From Xenoacremonium recifei (Eukaryota; Ascomycota; Sordariomycetes; Hypocreales; Nectriaceae), in the NCBI GenBank assembly GCA_012184525.1, contig WOFQ01000002.1, forward strand, positions 124,001 through 188,000: a stretch of 64,000 nt of DNA, given 5' to 3'. The notes under the pieces were generated by a model. That model was not told the origin of the DNA, searched no databases, and worked only from the letters and a program-made list of their open reading frames with translations. Shown one piece after another: positions 1-11,019 of this stretch; the stretch's first letter is position 1; every line of letters begins with the position of its first letter. Made by a program: the position numbers and the translations under genes.

Positions 1-1065
1 AAAACTTCGAGCGAGTTGCAGGTCACTATCAGACCACCCAAAGCGATGATACAAGCCAAGGCAAAGGGAATCTGGAGAAGCTGAGTCTGGACTCGCTTGA
101 GAGGAGGGTAAATCTTGACCGGCTCGCCGGTGATAGGATCCTCGGCCTCGTGATCCCATTCAAACTCAGGCCGCGACTGTTGGATGTTGGAGACGCCGCG
201 AACGCCCCATTGGACGGCCAAGTCAACCTCCTGCTTCTTCCAGTATTCAAAGAAGACGACGGACCAGAGCCCGTTTGCGAGAGCGTAGAAGAAGGAGAAC
301 TGGCCGAGAAGCAGCCATGAAGCAAATCCAATGGCAGTGGGTGCAACCAGGAAGCGGAAGTAGCATCGTAGGAATGCAAAGTAAAAAGCCACATTCTCGC
401 CAAATTTGTTGCGAATCTCGTCAATATCTTCCTGTTCCAGCTTCGACTTGCTGCTCCACTTCTTAATCCACGCTTTGTTAAAGGCATGGTTGTGTAGTGG
501 GAAAACAGCGTCGACGTGCTTCCAGCGGGGGTTGGAGGGCGTGATACCAGCGCCGCCTTCGTTCTTGGGCTTCGTGATCATGAGGTAGATGAGACGCAGG
601 CGCTCAGCCTCAGTAACGGGCTCATCGCGGAGAGCCTGGGTAACATCGCTGTTGGGCGTGGAGGCGCGGACGCCATGGAGCCAGTCCTGGAGTCGGGCGC
701 GGTAGACCTGCTGGGCGAGGAGGTCGGGCGAGGCGACTTTGAGGAAGACGAGGAGGGAGTCGGTATCGCCCTGACGGACTTCGGTGGCCAGGCCAACCGT
801 GGTGAGGGCCTCGACGAGCTGAACGAAGTTGGCTTCGGCGTCGGCGCGCTCTAAAAGGAGGGGTCAGGAAGACGGAATCGGGAGGGGCAGTGGAAGCGGT
901 ACCCTTGGGAGGGATCTTGAAGTTGATCACAAAGTCGACGCTGAGGAGAATTGTTAGTATTCACCGATTCAGACTTGAGGAACTCGGGGGTATGTCATTG
1001 ACGCACCCGAAGTTACTTTCGGCGCTCTCATCGTCGGCCTTACCCAGCCGCGGGGAGCTCGACAT
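1..1065 (-). CDS. TMEM16/anoctamin-family lipid scramblase or channel, N-terminal part (cut by window edge)
   Basis: Membrane protein of the fungal TMEM16 group, which includes Ca2+-activated phospholipid scramblases of Nectria and Aspergillus and yeast Ist2. I read three exons: 1007-1065, 903-940 and 850 down to the window edge, with introns 941-1006 and 851-902. Joined, they give an N-terminus with NFGVDFVINFKIPP, then ERADAEANFVQLVEAL, a cytosolic domain ending in VQWGVRG, and the first hydrophobic segments (residues about 200-225 and the edge stretch LLQIPFALACIIALGG). The conserved stretch RPEFEWDHEAEDPITGEPV lies just before the last visible segment. The Ca2+-binding helices 6-8 would lie beyond the edge, so activity cannot be judged. 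Both introns keep frame and restore family-like sequence, which supports the model. The gene is divergent from the metallophosphoesterase. The family call is firm; scramblase rather than channel function is inferred from close relatives. Confidence 0.92.
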
Positions 1066-1844
1066 GGTTGGCGATAGCTTCAAGGCAAGCACAGTAGACG
1101 GAGCAGCGATGGTCTGGCAGGAACGTCACGATCGCGAAGGTTTCAATCACAAGAGGCGCGCTCAGAGGATGAGATGAGAAGAGGAAGAGAAGGAGGAGAA
1201 ATCTCGTCAGACAGGGTATATTTCTTGAATGGTGATGGAGCTGCTGGATGGATGTTGGCAGCCCACCAGTACCAGCAAGAAATAATGGCAAGTGGATGAT
1301 GGAGGATGACCTCATGGAGCCGGCAGGCGCGACACCAGCAAAGCGGGAAGGCGCACACGTCACCGAGTGGTCCGTGCGGCTCAGCTTCCCGCGATCGGCC
1401 CAGATCTTCAGCTGGGCTGGGGTCTGGCGATGGCATCGCTTCCCTTTGCTTTTTTTTCGGCTTTACTTTTTGCAGACCGGACACGCAGCGCCACGCGCTC
1501 ATGGGCTGGGGCCGTGGCTGATGCGGAGAATTCGCTTCGTTGTGCGTTTTGCACGATTGCAATGTTCGAGTTGGCTGCTGTTAAGGTTGAGGTCGGTCTG
1601 GAAACTGGGCATGGCGTGCGCTAACAGCCCCAGATGCACTGTAACTATAGCGGCGATCAATTGCTGACTGCCCTGGAGCTGGAGCTGCGCCGGCGAGCTT
1701 CAACTCCAAGATGTCATCTAATTCCAGCCCGTGAGAGCCTCACTCGCACCGCATACCTCCACCACCAGCACCACACACACCATTGCCCTCCCCTCAATTC
1801 TCCCCCCAGATGACCATATAGCACCACCCACACTCCTCAACGCC
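1066..1844. promoter_or_regulatory. Shared intergenic region between divergent TMEM16 and metallophosphoesterase genes
   Basis: This 779-bp interval holds the two 5' ends. On the minus strand the part next to the TMEM16 start is C/T-rich, as fungal leaders usually are; on the plus strand 1735-1840 is C/A-rich leader before the ATG at 1845. Short frames in both directions have no recognisable product. No specific factor site is claimed. Confidence 0.5.
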
Positions 1845-2902
1845 ATGGGCCTCCTCACCTGGCTCGGCCTGCGCCGGCGCAACCAGTGGGAGCGCCTCAC
1901 GCTGCTCGACCACCTGCTCTCCTCGCCGCTGACCTACCTCGCCATCCTCTTCTACCACGTCGTCCTGCGTCTCCGCGGCCGGCCCTTCCACCCGCCGCGC
2001 AACCGCCCGCCCGTCCGCGTGGTCTGCATCTCCGACACGCACGACCAGACGGTGCGCATCCCGCCCGGCGACGTGCTGATCCACGCCGGCGACCTGACCA
2101 ACGCCGGCACCGTCGCCGACATTTCCGTGCAGCTGGACTGGCTGCGCGCCCAGCCGCATGCCGTGAAGGTCGTTGTCGCGGGGAACCACGATAGCTGGTT
2201 CGATCCGCGCAGCCGGCCGGAGGAGGATGTGCGCAGCGGCGCGAGGCTGGATCTCAGCGGCATCACGTACCTCGAGAGCAGCATGGCCTCGCCTGAAGTC
2301 CACGGACGGCGCCTGCACATCTTTGGCGTGCCGGACATTCCAGCGTGTGGCCCCAAGAGCTTCGCCTTCCAGTACGATGCCGCCTCGCCGCCGTGGCTGA
2401 GCAAAGTCCCGCCCGAGACAGACATTCTCGTCACCCATTGTCCGCCGGTAGCGCTTCCCCTGCCCCCTGAGACATCCCCCCAACCCCCTCCCTTTGTTTC
2501 CATCTGAGACTGACCAAGTGCGTGCCTCAGCTACACCACCGCGACCTGGGGCTGGGCGATCCCCAGCTGCTGCGCGAGGTCTGGCGCGTCAAGCCGCGGC
2601 TGCATGTCTTTGGCCACGTCCACTGGGGCGCCGGCAAGGAGGCCGTGTACTTTGACGACGTGCAGGCTGCCTACGAGCGCGTCATGTCGCTGCCGCGGAG
2701 AGGCCCTTTCTGGGATTTCGTGCCCAATGCTGCATGGATTGATCTCGCCCGGCTGGTCTATCACGGCGTGCATAGTGTGCTGTGGAAGTGGTTGATGGCC
2801 GGGCCAGGGAGCAACACCCACGGCGGGTGGATGGTGAACGCTGGACAGATGTATGGAAACACCGGTAAGGTCAAGAATAGGGCCGTGGTGATTGACATTT
2901 GA
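1845..2902 (+). CDS. Calcineurin-like metallophosphoesterase domain protein
   Basis: Predicted 324-residue phosphoesterase. Exons 1845-2447 and 2531-2902 are joined across an 83-nt intron, phase 0, so that THCPP runs into LHHRDLGLGDP. Metal-ligand motifs are all present in order: ISDTHD (DxH), GDLTNAG (GD), GNHD, THCPP and GHVHWG (GHxH). That is the full dimetal set of the calcineurin-like superfamily. A hydrophobic segment (PLTYLAILFYHVVL, residues about 27-40) precedes the domain, so membrane attachment is possible. The overall layout resembles the small fungal/animal MPPED1/2-like group; the substrate is unknown. I chose the ATG at 1845 because the upstream in-frame sequence is low-complexity leader. 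Third positions are very C/G-rich, which creates a long antisense shadow frame. Confidence 0.88.
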
Positions 2903-3210
2903 ATCTCGTCTTAAATCTAAAATGTTGTGCAATCAGTCCTCACAAGCAAGAGTAGGTACATAAATAAAGGCTTGTCTAATCTGGTGTCAATTCTCTAAAT
3001 CTATCTATCCATGCCCACGATGACCTACTTCCAGGTAGCTGTCTCGTATTTTAAAGCAATAAACTCCAGCGCTCGCGCTTATTAGGGTATTCGGTCCGTA
3101 ATCCCCTTTCCATGCATGCATGCTATAGCGATATCCAAGAAGACCAGTTGCCTCCCACCTGATTCCCAGTCGATACAAAGAAAAGTCATTAAAGAAGGTC
3201 GTTTAAGCCC
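2903..3210. other. Convergent 3' region between metallophosphoesterase and GH16 gene
   Basis: 308 bp between two convergent stop codons. It is AT-richer than the flanking genes and contains two AATAAA hexamers on the plus strand and a short ATGCATGCATGC run near 3112. No gene is seen. Confidence 0.6.
2963..2968 (+). terminator. Candidate polyadenylation signal AATAAA for the metallophosphoesterase gene
   Basis: An AATAAA hexamer lies 61 nt after the stop codon at 2902, a typical distance for a fungal 3' end. A second AATAAA is at 3058-3063. Which one is used cannot be told from sequence. Confidence 0.4.
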
Positions 3211-5364
3211 TTACATCAGGGCAGCAATCATAATCGCAAGTGCGCTCACCACCAGGCTGAGGCGAACTCCCGCGAAGCCTCCGGCGGCCTGCGCCGTCAC
3301 CACTGCGGGTGTCTGGGGACTAAATGAGATAGTAGTAGATGTGGCGTTAGCAGCGCTGGTCGTGATAGCAGGCACCGAAGTGTTCTGAGCCACGGGGACG
3401 GTGATGGTCACAGCACTCTCGCCCTCCTCGCCGCAGCCGTTGCAGTTGACCACCTTGGTAGCCATAGCCACAGCCGCATACGTGGGTTCCTCACAGTCGC
3501 ACTCCTCGAGCGTCACCGTAGCCACGAACTCCTGTGCCATCATGCTCGCCGCCGTGGGGCAAGGCGTGAAGTACGTGACAGTAGTAGTTCGGGTTCTTGG
3601 GTGCGCAACAGTCGCAGTCGCCGTCACCGTAGCCGCAGGGGCTGCCATGGGGGGCGGCGCGGCAGGAGAGGTGCTGTTGGAGAGGTCGGCGTAGACAGTG
3701 AGTAGGTAGTTGTTAGGCGCATCGCGGCCGCGGATGCGGAAGCTCCTGACGGTTACGTTCTGGGCGTCGACAAGGCCACCGCAGAACTCAGAAGAGTCAC
3801 CAGGGCAAGGATGGTCGCAAGAGCTCTCATCAGCCAGGGCACTAGTAGAAGCATCCAGGTCGGTGGCACAGTAGCATTTGCTGCATCTCACGTTAGTATA
3901 TATGCCCCTATTCTCAACTTAGGCGTTTGGATGAGACTTACCCCTCGAAGATACCAGCATAGGTGATACCGTTGCAAGCGCTGACACACTTCTCCAGCGT
4001 CATGTCACTGTCGTCCTCATCCTTCAAGTCAAAGGTCTTGAAGTGCGAGGTAGACCCGAAGCAGCCAAGGTAGGTGTAGTCGCCAATAGCAGTAGGGTTA
4101 GCGGGGGCAGCGTCAGTTGCAGTTGCAGCAGAGCTAGTAGTCTCCTGTCCAGGCACGACAACAGTCAGAGTAGACCAGGTAGTCACAGTAGTAGTGGACG
4201 TGGGCTCGGCAGTCGAGTTGTAAGTGTGGCTCAGAGTCGGGAAGGCCGTCGAGTTAGAAGCCGGCACAGACACAGTGACAGTCGTGACAGGGGTATCAGT
4301 GATGTTGTAGACATCAATGTACGAGACATCCCAGTACGCGTTCTTGAAGGCTGCAGGGTTGTTGGCAACATAGTCGACACAAGAGTCTGACAAAGCCGTG
4401 CAAGTAGCATAGTCGCCCCAGGTTGCGGCACCATAATCACCACAGAAGTTCTATACCAGTTAGTTATTACGTCTAACCATTCAAGCATGTAGAGAACTTA
4501 CAATATTGAGAACGATTTGCATATCCTTGAAGAACGAGTCCACTTCACAGCTGCTGCCCCCAAAGAGCGCCTCAGGAAGGCCCCAGTTTGACGGGTCCGG
4601 GTTCTTAGACTCGATGTCGGACGGGATAGAGCCTCGCGGGAAGTGCCAAAGCTTGATGTACTCAGAGTCCCAGAGCATAGCATAGACGCCACCGTTGACC
4701 GCGTTGAAGCTGTCACCGTACGAAGAAGTGTCTGAAGTAGGAGGGGTGATGGGACAGCCAACGTTCTCACTGCCGACCGCGCAGTCGAGGCTCTCCGCTG
4801 TGCCGCTGAAGAGATCCGAGTCGGAAGCGCTAAGGTAGCAGTTATCGGAAGTGTGGCCGGACATGGTGTTGGTGTAGGCAAGGTTGGCACCCTCGATGAT
4901 ATCGACCTCACCACCCTCAGGCCAGGGTGAGCCATAAGCCCAGACTATGATGACAGGTCAGTTAAAGTCGTGATGAGTGATGCGTGGGAAGAACTTACAA
5001 GCTGGCCAGAGACCGCATTGCGATGGAGGCATGTGAAGGAAATCGGCGATGAAGAGACCATGGTTATAAGCCGTCTTGGACTCAAGGCGGATACTCGGTC
5101 GACCCGAATCCGTGGGATAGGTGTTGGTATGGTCGACGCCTAGTCGAACGGCACCGGTAGTCGAGTCGACCGAGTAGAGACCCAAGTCACTAGCATTTTG
5201 TTGGCTCTGGTAGCTATATGCTCAAGTTAGTTCAGAAGCCTCAACAATTGTGACAAGAGATTTGCTTACGCGACGAAGCCGTTAGACAGATCAGTGCCGT
5301 CGAACCAGTTGAAGCCCGACAGCAGAGCGTCTCCCACGTAGGAGGTAGCCAATGAGTAGCCCAT
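3211..5364 (-). CDS. GH16 family endo-beta-glucanase fused to a WSC domain, GPI-type C-terminus
   Basis: Predicted 643-residue wall enzyme. Five exons: 5270-5364, 4999-5213, 4502-4944, 3942-4450, 3211-3880; four introns of 51-61 nt, all frame-consistent. Residues 1-290 form a GH16 laminarinase-like domain: LWPAFWAYG leads into GGEVDIIEGAN, where E116, D118 and E121 fit the GH16 ExDxxE catalytic motif, so it should cleave beta-1,3(4)-glucan. A Ser/Thr-rich linker follows, then a WSC carbohydrate-binding domain (residues about 371-470; YLGCF, CVSACNG, KCYCA, CPGD, FCGG). The tail ends in a hydrophobic segment with no charged end, as in GPI-anchor signals. The oddity is the N-terminus, MGYSLATSYVG: it goes almost straight into the catalytic domain with no signal peptide. 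A short unseen upstream exon may be missing. Confidence 0.88.
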
Positions 5365-6303
5365 CTTTGTCAAGTTACTTCTGTCTTTGTTAAGAGAACA
5401 GAAGCTTTGTTTGCAGAGTTGTGAGTGTGTAGGAGAAGGAGAACAGAATGGGAAACATGGAACCTCGACGGGCTTTTTATCTATCCATCTCTATGCTAGG
5501 GGGAGGCAAGAACTTGAGGAATTCTGCCGAGGCTGGGACCCGCGAACCAACGTCCTAACGGTAATCCGGAGGCTCAGGCGACGAACGATGCGGCTTGGAC
5601 GGCAGGTGAGACACCACGAGGTTTTGGTTTGCATACCAGTGAGAGTGCAAGTGAGAGAGACAATGGGAGGCGACATGTCGCGAGGAGGTGGAGGATGACG
5701 CGGCATGAGTCGAAGATGCTTCATCGTGACTGTCGCCAGTAATATTTTTGCCCTTTTTTCGTGTCCTATCGTCGATTTCTCGTCCAATGCTCCCTCAACA
5801 CCACGATGAAGCAGCTGGTGATGTCCAACTTTTCCCCTCGGCGGGGTTGGCCGCTATCGGTCGGCGAGGCGACAATCCAAGACATCGAAAAGAGCCGCGC
5901 CAAAGATAGTTTCCGTTGCAGGCCAACCACTGCCTCCACTCCATCTGAGACACTCTAACAGACCCAGGGGACGCGCGAGCACATTCCACGGCCAGGCTCT
6001 TGAATGCCAATATCGACCGCTTCCAGGCCTCTTTGCGCATTCTTCTGCTGGCACTGAGACACGACCAGGCGCCGGGTATTGTCTGTCAAACGCCAACCGC
6101 CAGCGGCTCCCCAGTCGATGACATATGCGTTCACTGCCGTGCACTGCCGTAGTCTGCCTCGATGCGCGCGTTCCTGGTCTACCGATAGTGCCTCCAGCAT
6201 ATCCAGCATAGTTCCAACCGTCTAAATCGCGGAGTGGCGTGCCGTTGTGCTCACTTCTGTCCGTCACTTGCTGTCGCTCTGTCACTTGCTTTCAAATAGC
6301 ACT
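5365..6303. other. Intergenic region upstream of GH16 gene and downstream of PEX12
   Basis: 939 bp containing the GH16 leader and promoter and the 3' side of PEX12, both transcribed leftward. The leader carries a 22-codon hydrophobic frame (5390-5458, minus strand) ending 25 nt before the GH16 ATG. Other frames show no recognisable product. Confidence 0.5.
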
Positions 6304-7590
6304 TTACACCATGATGCGCCTCAGACCTTCCGTACCGCCTAAGACGCGTTTTCCCGTAACGGCGCATCTCCCTTGGCCGCTTTCCCACTTGCCGACGCGA
6401 TCCTCCATGAACTCCTCCTGTTTGGGATGCATGCCTTCGATCCATCGGTGGATGCACGAATAGCAGTACACTACCCCAGTCTGGCAAGCTGTCGGCGTCA
6501 CAATATCGTCTTGGCATATCGGACACAGTGACGAGTCGCTCGGTGAGGGGACCGTAAAGATGGGCAGTAATGATGGCGTCGCTATCGGTGCATCCTCTGC
6601 TGACGGCGTCGCGTCTCCCTCTTCAGCTGCGCTTTCTCCCTTCTCTTTGCTCTTTATGGTCTTTCTTTTGGCGCGTCCTCGCACATCCAAGCCAGATATC
6701 ACCGGCGGTGGTAGGTCGACGCTTTCGGTGGCCTTTCGAGACAGCTGCTTCGCAAAGTCAGACTGGTACCACCATTCCAGGAACTTGAGCGCGAAAATGC
6801 TCGTCGGGAGCAGGATAGACAGGCTAGAAAGAAGCCTCGGGCCTAGCTCCCGTGGCGACAGCAACGACCGTCCGGGTCGGTGTCCCTGCTCCGGCGCCTT
6901 CGACAGCGCTTCGATCGCTTCGTAGTCGGCGCCCGTCATCCTTCGTACCCGCGTTCCGATCAACCACATCAGCGGGCTATGGTACTTGCTACCGTCGAAC
7001 AGGTATGCGAGATTGAAGGCAAGCATGGCAAAGTAGTAGGCTGCATTGACACTCGGGTATATGTTTCGCAAAAACCACCGATAGTAGTGTAAGAATCGAT
7101 CCTTCAGGGTCGGATTGTCGGGCATCCGTGTGTATGCAGCGCCTAGTAGAGCCCTAGGCGCGTTTATCTCGAAGCCCTCATCCAGCTTGCGCTTGAGGTA
7201 TGGGATACCGACAAGCACTAGCAGATTCTTCCACACGTCCCTCGTCGTCAGCTTGAGCGTCTCTCGCACCAATGCCGGGCTGGCCATGCTGGCGCGAGGG
7301 ATCTCGGCTTGCAATCCCTTCTCTCGCTTCAATCCATAGAAGTTCTCGGTGAAGGAGCCGCCTCTCGTCCGCAGGTAATGGCGCTCAACGAGCAGCATGA
7401 CACCGGCGTAAAGCTCATCAAACGAGTTGAGTATCCGCAACAAGTAGCGCGGATGGCGATGAGTAGCGACGGTAAGGAGGTATCGCAGGGTCGGCGGTAG
7501 CAGGCTGTTGAGCTGCTGCTCAGAGAGGACCTCGAACAGCGACGGCTTCTGGTCGTCGAAGGTGCCCCGGAGGGCGGTGACGAATTCCAT
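6304..7590 (-). CDS. PEX12: Peroxisome biogenesis factor 12 (RING peroxin)
   Basis: Peroxisomal membrane RING protein of the PEX2-PEX10-PEX12 ubiquitin-ligase complex, which modifies the import receptor PEX5 so that it can be recycled. The single exon codes for 428 residues, close to the usual fungal length. The N-terminal PEX2/PEX12 region is clear: [32 protein letters not shown], and [19 protein letters not shown]. Hydrophobic segments occur around residues 195-215 and 245-265. A low-complexity acidic/proline stretch follows, then the degenerate C-terminal RING (about 355-385; [26 protein letters not shown]), which has fewer zinc ligands than a full RING, as expected for PEX12. The end contains [19 protein letters not shown], a hallmark of the family. 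It is divergent from the thioesterase gene. Confidence 0.95.
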   Translation of the reverse strand: MEFVTALRGTFDDQKPSLFEVLSEQQLNSLLPPTLRYLLTVATHRHPRYLLRILNSFDELYAGVMLLVERHYLRTRGGSFTENFYGLKREKGLQAEIPRASMASPALVRETLKLTTRDVWKNLLVLVGIPYLKRKLDEGFEINAPRALLGAAYTRMPDNPTLKDRFLHYYRWFLRNIYPSVNAAYYFAMLAFNLAYLFDGSKYHSPLMWLIGTRVRRMTGADYEAIEALSKAPEQGHRPGRSLLSPRELGPRLLSSLSILLPTSIFALKFLEWWYQSDFAKQLSRKATESVDLPPPVISGLDVRGRAKRKTIKSKEKGESAAEEGDATPSAEDAPIATPSLLPIFTVPSPSDSSLCPICQDDIVTPTACQTGVVYCYSCIHRWIEGMHPKQEEFMEDRVGKWESGQGRCAVTGKRVLGGTEGLRRIMV

Positions 7591-8200
7591 GGTGAGAAAG
7601 GAGCGGCTATGCGCGCACTAGTCTGCGAGGCGATCGGGAGTGCGGCATGGAGAGGCTGATGGGCGGCAGTCGAGGTGGTTGAGGTGGTTGAGAAGAGGTC
7701 GATCGATGGTGATGGACGATGTTGGCTGGATCCCGTGCTGATAGCGATTGGAAACAGCTGTGGGCGGCTCCTTCCCGCGCTGCAGCAGCAGATCCGCCTG
7801 TGACGTTCAGTTGCCCCGTGCGAATTGCCTCGGCACGGTCGGCCCCCGGACTATCAGCCCCGGCCGAACCTCAACCGCCTAGCTGGAACCTCCAGCCGCC
7901 ATGACAGTCATAATCAACGGCTCCCGCAGCCTCCCACATGCCAACGGCCGGCTCATGTCCAAGGTCTCATGATCGCTCCTCTCAATCCGGCAATCGCAGA
8001 GTAGCCCATGGTGATTTCGCTGCTGCTTCTGTACAAGCCATTGTCTCCCCGCCACAGCATTCCTGGGGTCAGCAACGGGTTTCCCGATCCGGTAATTCTG
8101 TCTCAAACGCCTCGGTGTAGTCAGACCTAGTACAAGCCATTCTCCCAGCCAACCTCACTTTTTTCCTTTCTTTCACAGACCACCGCCAGAAGGGGACGTC
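7591..8200. promoter_or_regulatory. Divergent promoter region of PEX12 and the thioesterase gene
   Basis: 610 bp between two divergent start codons. The stretch just before the thioesterase ATG (8155-8178) is T/C-rich and ends in TTTCACAG, so a 5'-UTR intron could end at 8178. No convincing gene is seen here. Confidence 0.5.
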
Positions 8201-8806
8201 ATGGCCGACACATGGGACCGGAATCGAGAAGCGGCAGAGTCTGCCGAGGACAAAGAGCGCCATCTGATCCTCAACGGGACGCCAGAGGAGAAGATTGAGA
8301 CATGGCTAAAGCTGACCAAGGACACCAACGGTCACTTGAAGGCGGGAGTAAGGCTCCTATGAGGCTATGTCATGAGACACTGTACTGACGACATTCAGGA
8401 CTGGATGGGCTCTCTCATCCCACACCTTAGCGTCCTAAGCACCAATGCTGATGGGCCTCATCCCTCAGTCACCTTCGCTTATACCGTCCAGCCGTCCAAC
8501 TGCAACCGCCTCCAGAACCTACACGGGGGCTGTGCGGCGACGCTCTTCGACTTCTGCACGACGCTGCCCCTGGCCATGGTCAACCGTCCGGGCTTTTGGC
8601 AATTCATGGGAGTGAGTCGGACGCTGAATGTGACGTACATGCGACCAGTGCCGGCGGGTGAAGAGGTGTTGCTAGAGTGTGAGATTGTGCAGGTTGGGAA
8701 GAAGCTGGCCACGCTTAGGGGTGTGATGCGACGGAAGAGCGACAGGATGCTGCTAGCAATTTGTGAGCATGGCAAAGTTAATATTGACGCTGACTTGAAA
8801 TTGTAA
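8201..8806 (+). CDS. HotDog-fold thioesterase (4HBT/PaaI-like, acyl-CoA thioesterase 13 type)
   Basis: Predicted 184-residue enzyme. Exon 1 is 8201-8347 and exon 2 8399-8806, joined in phase 0 over a 51-nt intron; the first exon is too short to appear as an obvious frame by itself. The HotDog domain covers about residues 50-180. It has the helix motif LHGGCAATLFDF (residues 90-101) that marks the PaaI/ACOT13 subgroup, and later VTYMRPVPAGEEVLLECEI and LRGVMRRKSD, typical of the second half of the fold. It would hydrolyse an acyl-CoA thioester; the substrate is not evident. No peroxisomal targeting end is seen (it ends DADLKL), so the neighbouring PEX12 does not by itself imply a peroxisomal enzyme. 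Confidence 0.88.
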
Positions 8807-9241
8807 ATGCGGATTGGTTCATAGATCTAGGATTTAAGCTGTTCGGAATAGAATACTCGTCATTGTTAGAGAGGGTCGTTTCATCATGAGTTATGCACAT
8901 GACCAACGGCCTGACCGAAAGAAACAGAGCTAGATCTCCATGATCAACTACCACTGCCCTCGAAATGATCTTCCTTGACTGTCACATACTCTGCACCGGA
9001 TTTGCGAACCCCAGGTCTAGGGTAGTTCCGGCGGGATCCCCCAAGCTTCGGCTTCCCCACGCCGGAGCTGCTCCCCGCTTAAGTCCGATGGATTCGAGGT
9101 GTGGCTGTAATAGCCGCCCGTCGCATCCGCCCGTCATGAAAGCTGTCTGTCTCCAGCCGCAGCTTCTGTGCCTCAACTCTCCTTCTCAGCCTCACCAACC
9201 TTCAGGCTTCATCTCTGGTTTCCTCACCTCAGCGACTAGAA
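8807..9241. other. Intergenic region before the F-box gene
   Basis: 435 bp: the thioesterase 3' end and the F-box gene promoter and leader. The last 60 nt before the ATG at 9242 are C/T-rich. Nothing else can be recognised. Confidence 0.5.
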
Positions 9242-11019
9242 ATGCCTGCCACCCACGTGGCCCAGCTCCAGGGCCTCCCGCCCGAGATTCTCCAGGCCGT
9301 CTTCTGCTGGCTAAGCCCCGCCGATCTGATATCGCTGCCCCTCACATGTCACGCTCTGAATGCCTTCATGAAGACCAACTCCCGCGCTGTTTGCCGCGAC
9401 GTATACTTGAAGAACTTTGTGGGTTGCCTCTTCAACTCATCTACCAGGCCCAGAATACTAACAGACCTGCAGGATATCCCCTCCAACCGCGATCTGGACT
9501 GGACCAAAGAGGTTCATGATATCCTCAAGCTTGAGGCGATATGTAATCGACGGAATGCAAAGGATAAGGTGACCACAACCTTCATGACCAAGATGAACAC
9601 TGTCCTCTAACACTCTCATAGAAACATGAACTTCCATTCGTGTATGAGATCGTCAACCGCTTGCTTCAGAATGCCAGCTCCACGGGTGAATCCCTCGACG
9701 GCGCTCGCAATTTCTATGACTCCCGCAATGCCCGTTTACTCAACCAGCTCTTCACGTTGGCCTCCAACTCCGAGGCATTCCTCCAGCGGTCGTCCCTCTT
9801 CGAGCGTTTGCGCCCAGAGCCCCGTGCCATGGACGTCGTGCCCAGCGAGTTGCACCAGATGAGCGCCAAGTTGCACTGCCTCTATGGACGGCCCATCTTC
9901 AGCGTCGGACGGCGGAAGATTTACCCCTTCGCGCGCGCCAAAGTGTATGACCTGCGGCAATATACTACCAACACCAAATGGGGACCTTTCACAGACGACG
10001 ACACGGGCCGTGTTGACTGGGAAAAAGTTGAGGCCATCATCGTGGTGTTAGGCTACAACGCTAGTCGCCAGAACCTCACATCGCGCGTCTTCTATGAGGC
10101 CTTTCAACACCCCTTCTCTGGCTGTTGGTCGCAGAGCTATAAGCCTTACCCGATAGACTGGAAACCGGACCCTACCAAAGAAATCTATCGTTACGTTGAT
10201 CAAGACCCTTACGGCATCACTGGAACCTGGTATCGAGTATGCAACCCGTCTAATTCTCATGACTACTCTACTGACACCATCCCAGATCGTTTGTTTCCTT
10301 GACTGGAATGACTTTCTCAGATTCAACTTCCCGCATTCGGATGAGACTCCTGAAAACGTTGCCCGGGACCCCATTGAGAATGACGAGGCAACTAGAATTA
10401 TCCTTATGAAACTCCATGTTACGGGTATCGAGCCTCCCGGCCCCGAAGACGGGCAGGAACTTCCGGTGGTACACTTCGAAGGCTTCAGCTGCTCCCTCGA
10501 TGATTTCCTTGATGAGAATGCCAACTCTCGTATCCAAGGTAAGTCGTACCCTCATGACTGATGGAAGCGTTTATCAAAGCTGAAATAGTTGCCACAAAAG
10601 GCAGCGTCCGTTTAACACAGGAAGGCGAGGTCCGCTGGACGACCTATTCTATTCTCCAGGGCCAGCGCCGATGGAAGAGCGAGAGCATCCAAATCGGCGG
10701 CGTGCGCTCAGCACGTGGCGTCTTCGGCCACTGGTTTGATCAGTAAGATTCTCATTATCCTCTCCCATAGTAGCTTTAATATCTGACACTGCTTCACAGC
10801 GAATACGATTTCCACGGGCCCTGTGGGCCCACGGCTTTCTGGAAGACCACCGACATTGGCCAAGAAGTCTTGCCCACTGAGGATCCTTTTCTCCCGATGG
10901 ATGATGATGACGATGATGACGACGACGGCGATGCACCAATTGACCAGGCGGAGATGCAGCGGTTGATGGATATCATGGTTACATACCTCCACAACCATGG
11001 TCATACGTTCCAGCATTAA
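9242..11019 (+). CDS. F-box domain protein (substrate receptor of an SCF ubiquitin ligase)
   Basis: Predicted 504-residue protein in six exons: 9242-9418, 9473-9568, 9622-10236, 10286-10538, 10589-10742 and 10800-11019. All five introns are 49-57 nt and frame-consistent; the first has a clear ACTAAC branch site. An N-terminal F-box (residues about 8-50; LQGLPPEILQAVFCWL, SLPLTCHAL) would bind Skp1. The rest is a conserved but unnamed region found in fungal F-box proteins (YVDQDPYGITGTWYR, IVCFLDWNDFLRFNFP, GGVRSARGVFGHWFDH, GPCGPTAFWKTTDIG), presumably for target recognition. Near the C-terminus is a run of nine Asp residues. Target and pathway are unknown. It is convergent with the C2H2 regulator. 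Confidence 0.85.

Noticed and set aside
1794..2483. 229-codon antisense frame over the metallophosphoesterase
   Set aside because: It is a shadow of a very C/G-ending gene; the plus-strand frame has all catalytic motifs.
3112..3123. ATGCATGCATGC run between convergent genes
   Set aside because: Short self-complementary run, with similar pieces near 47236; too short and common to support a function.
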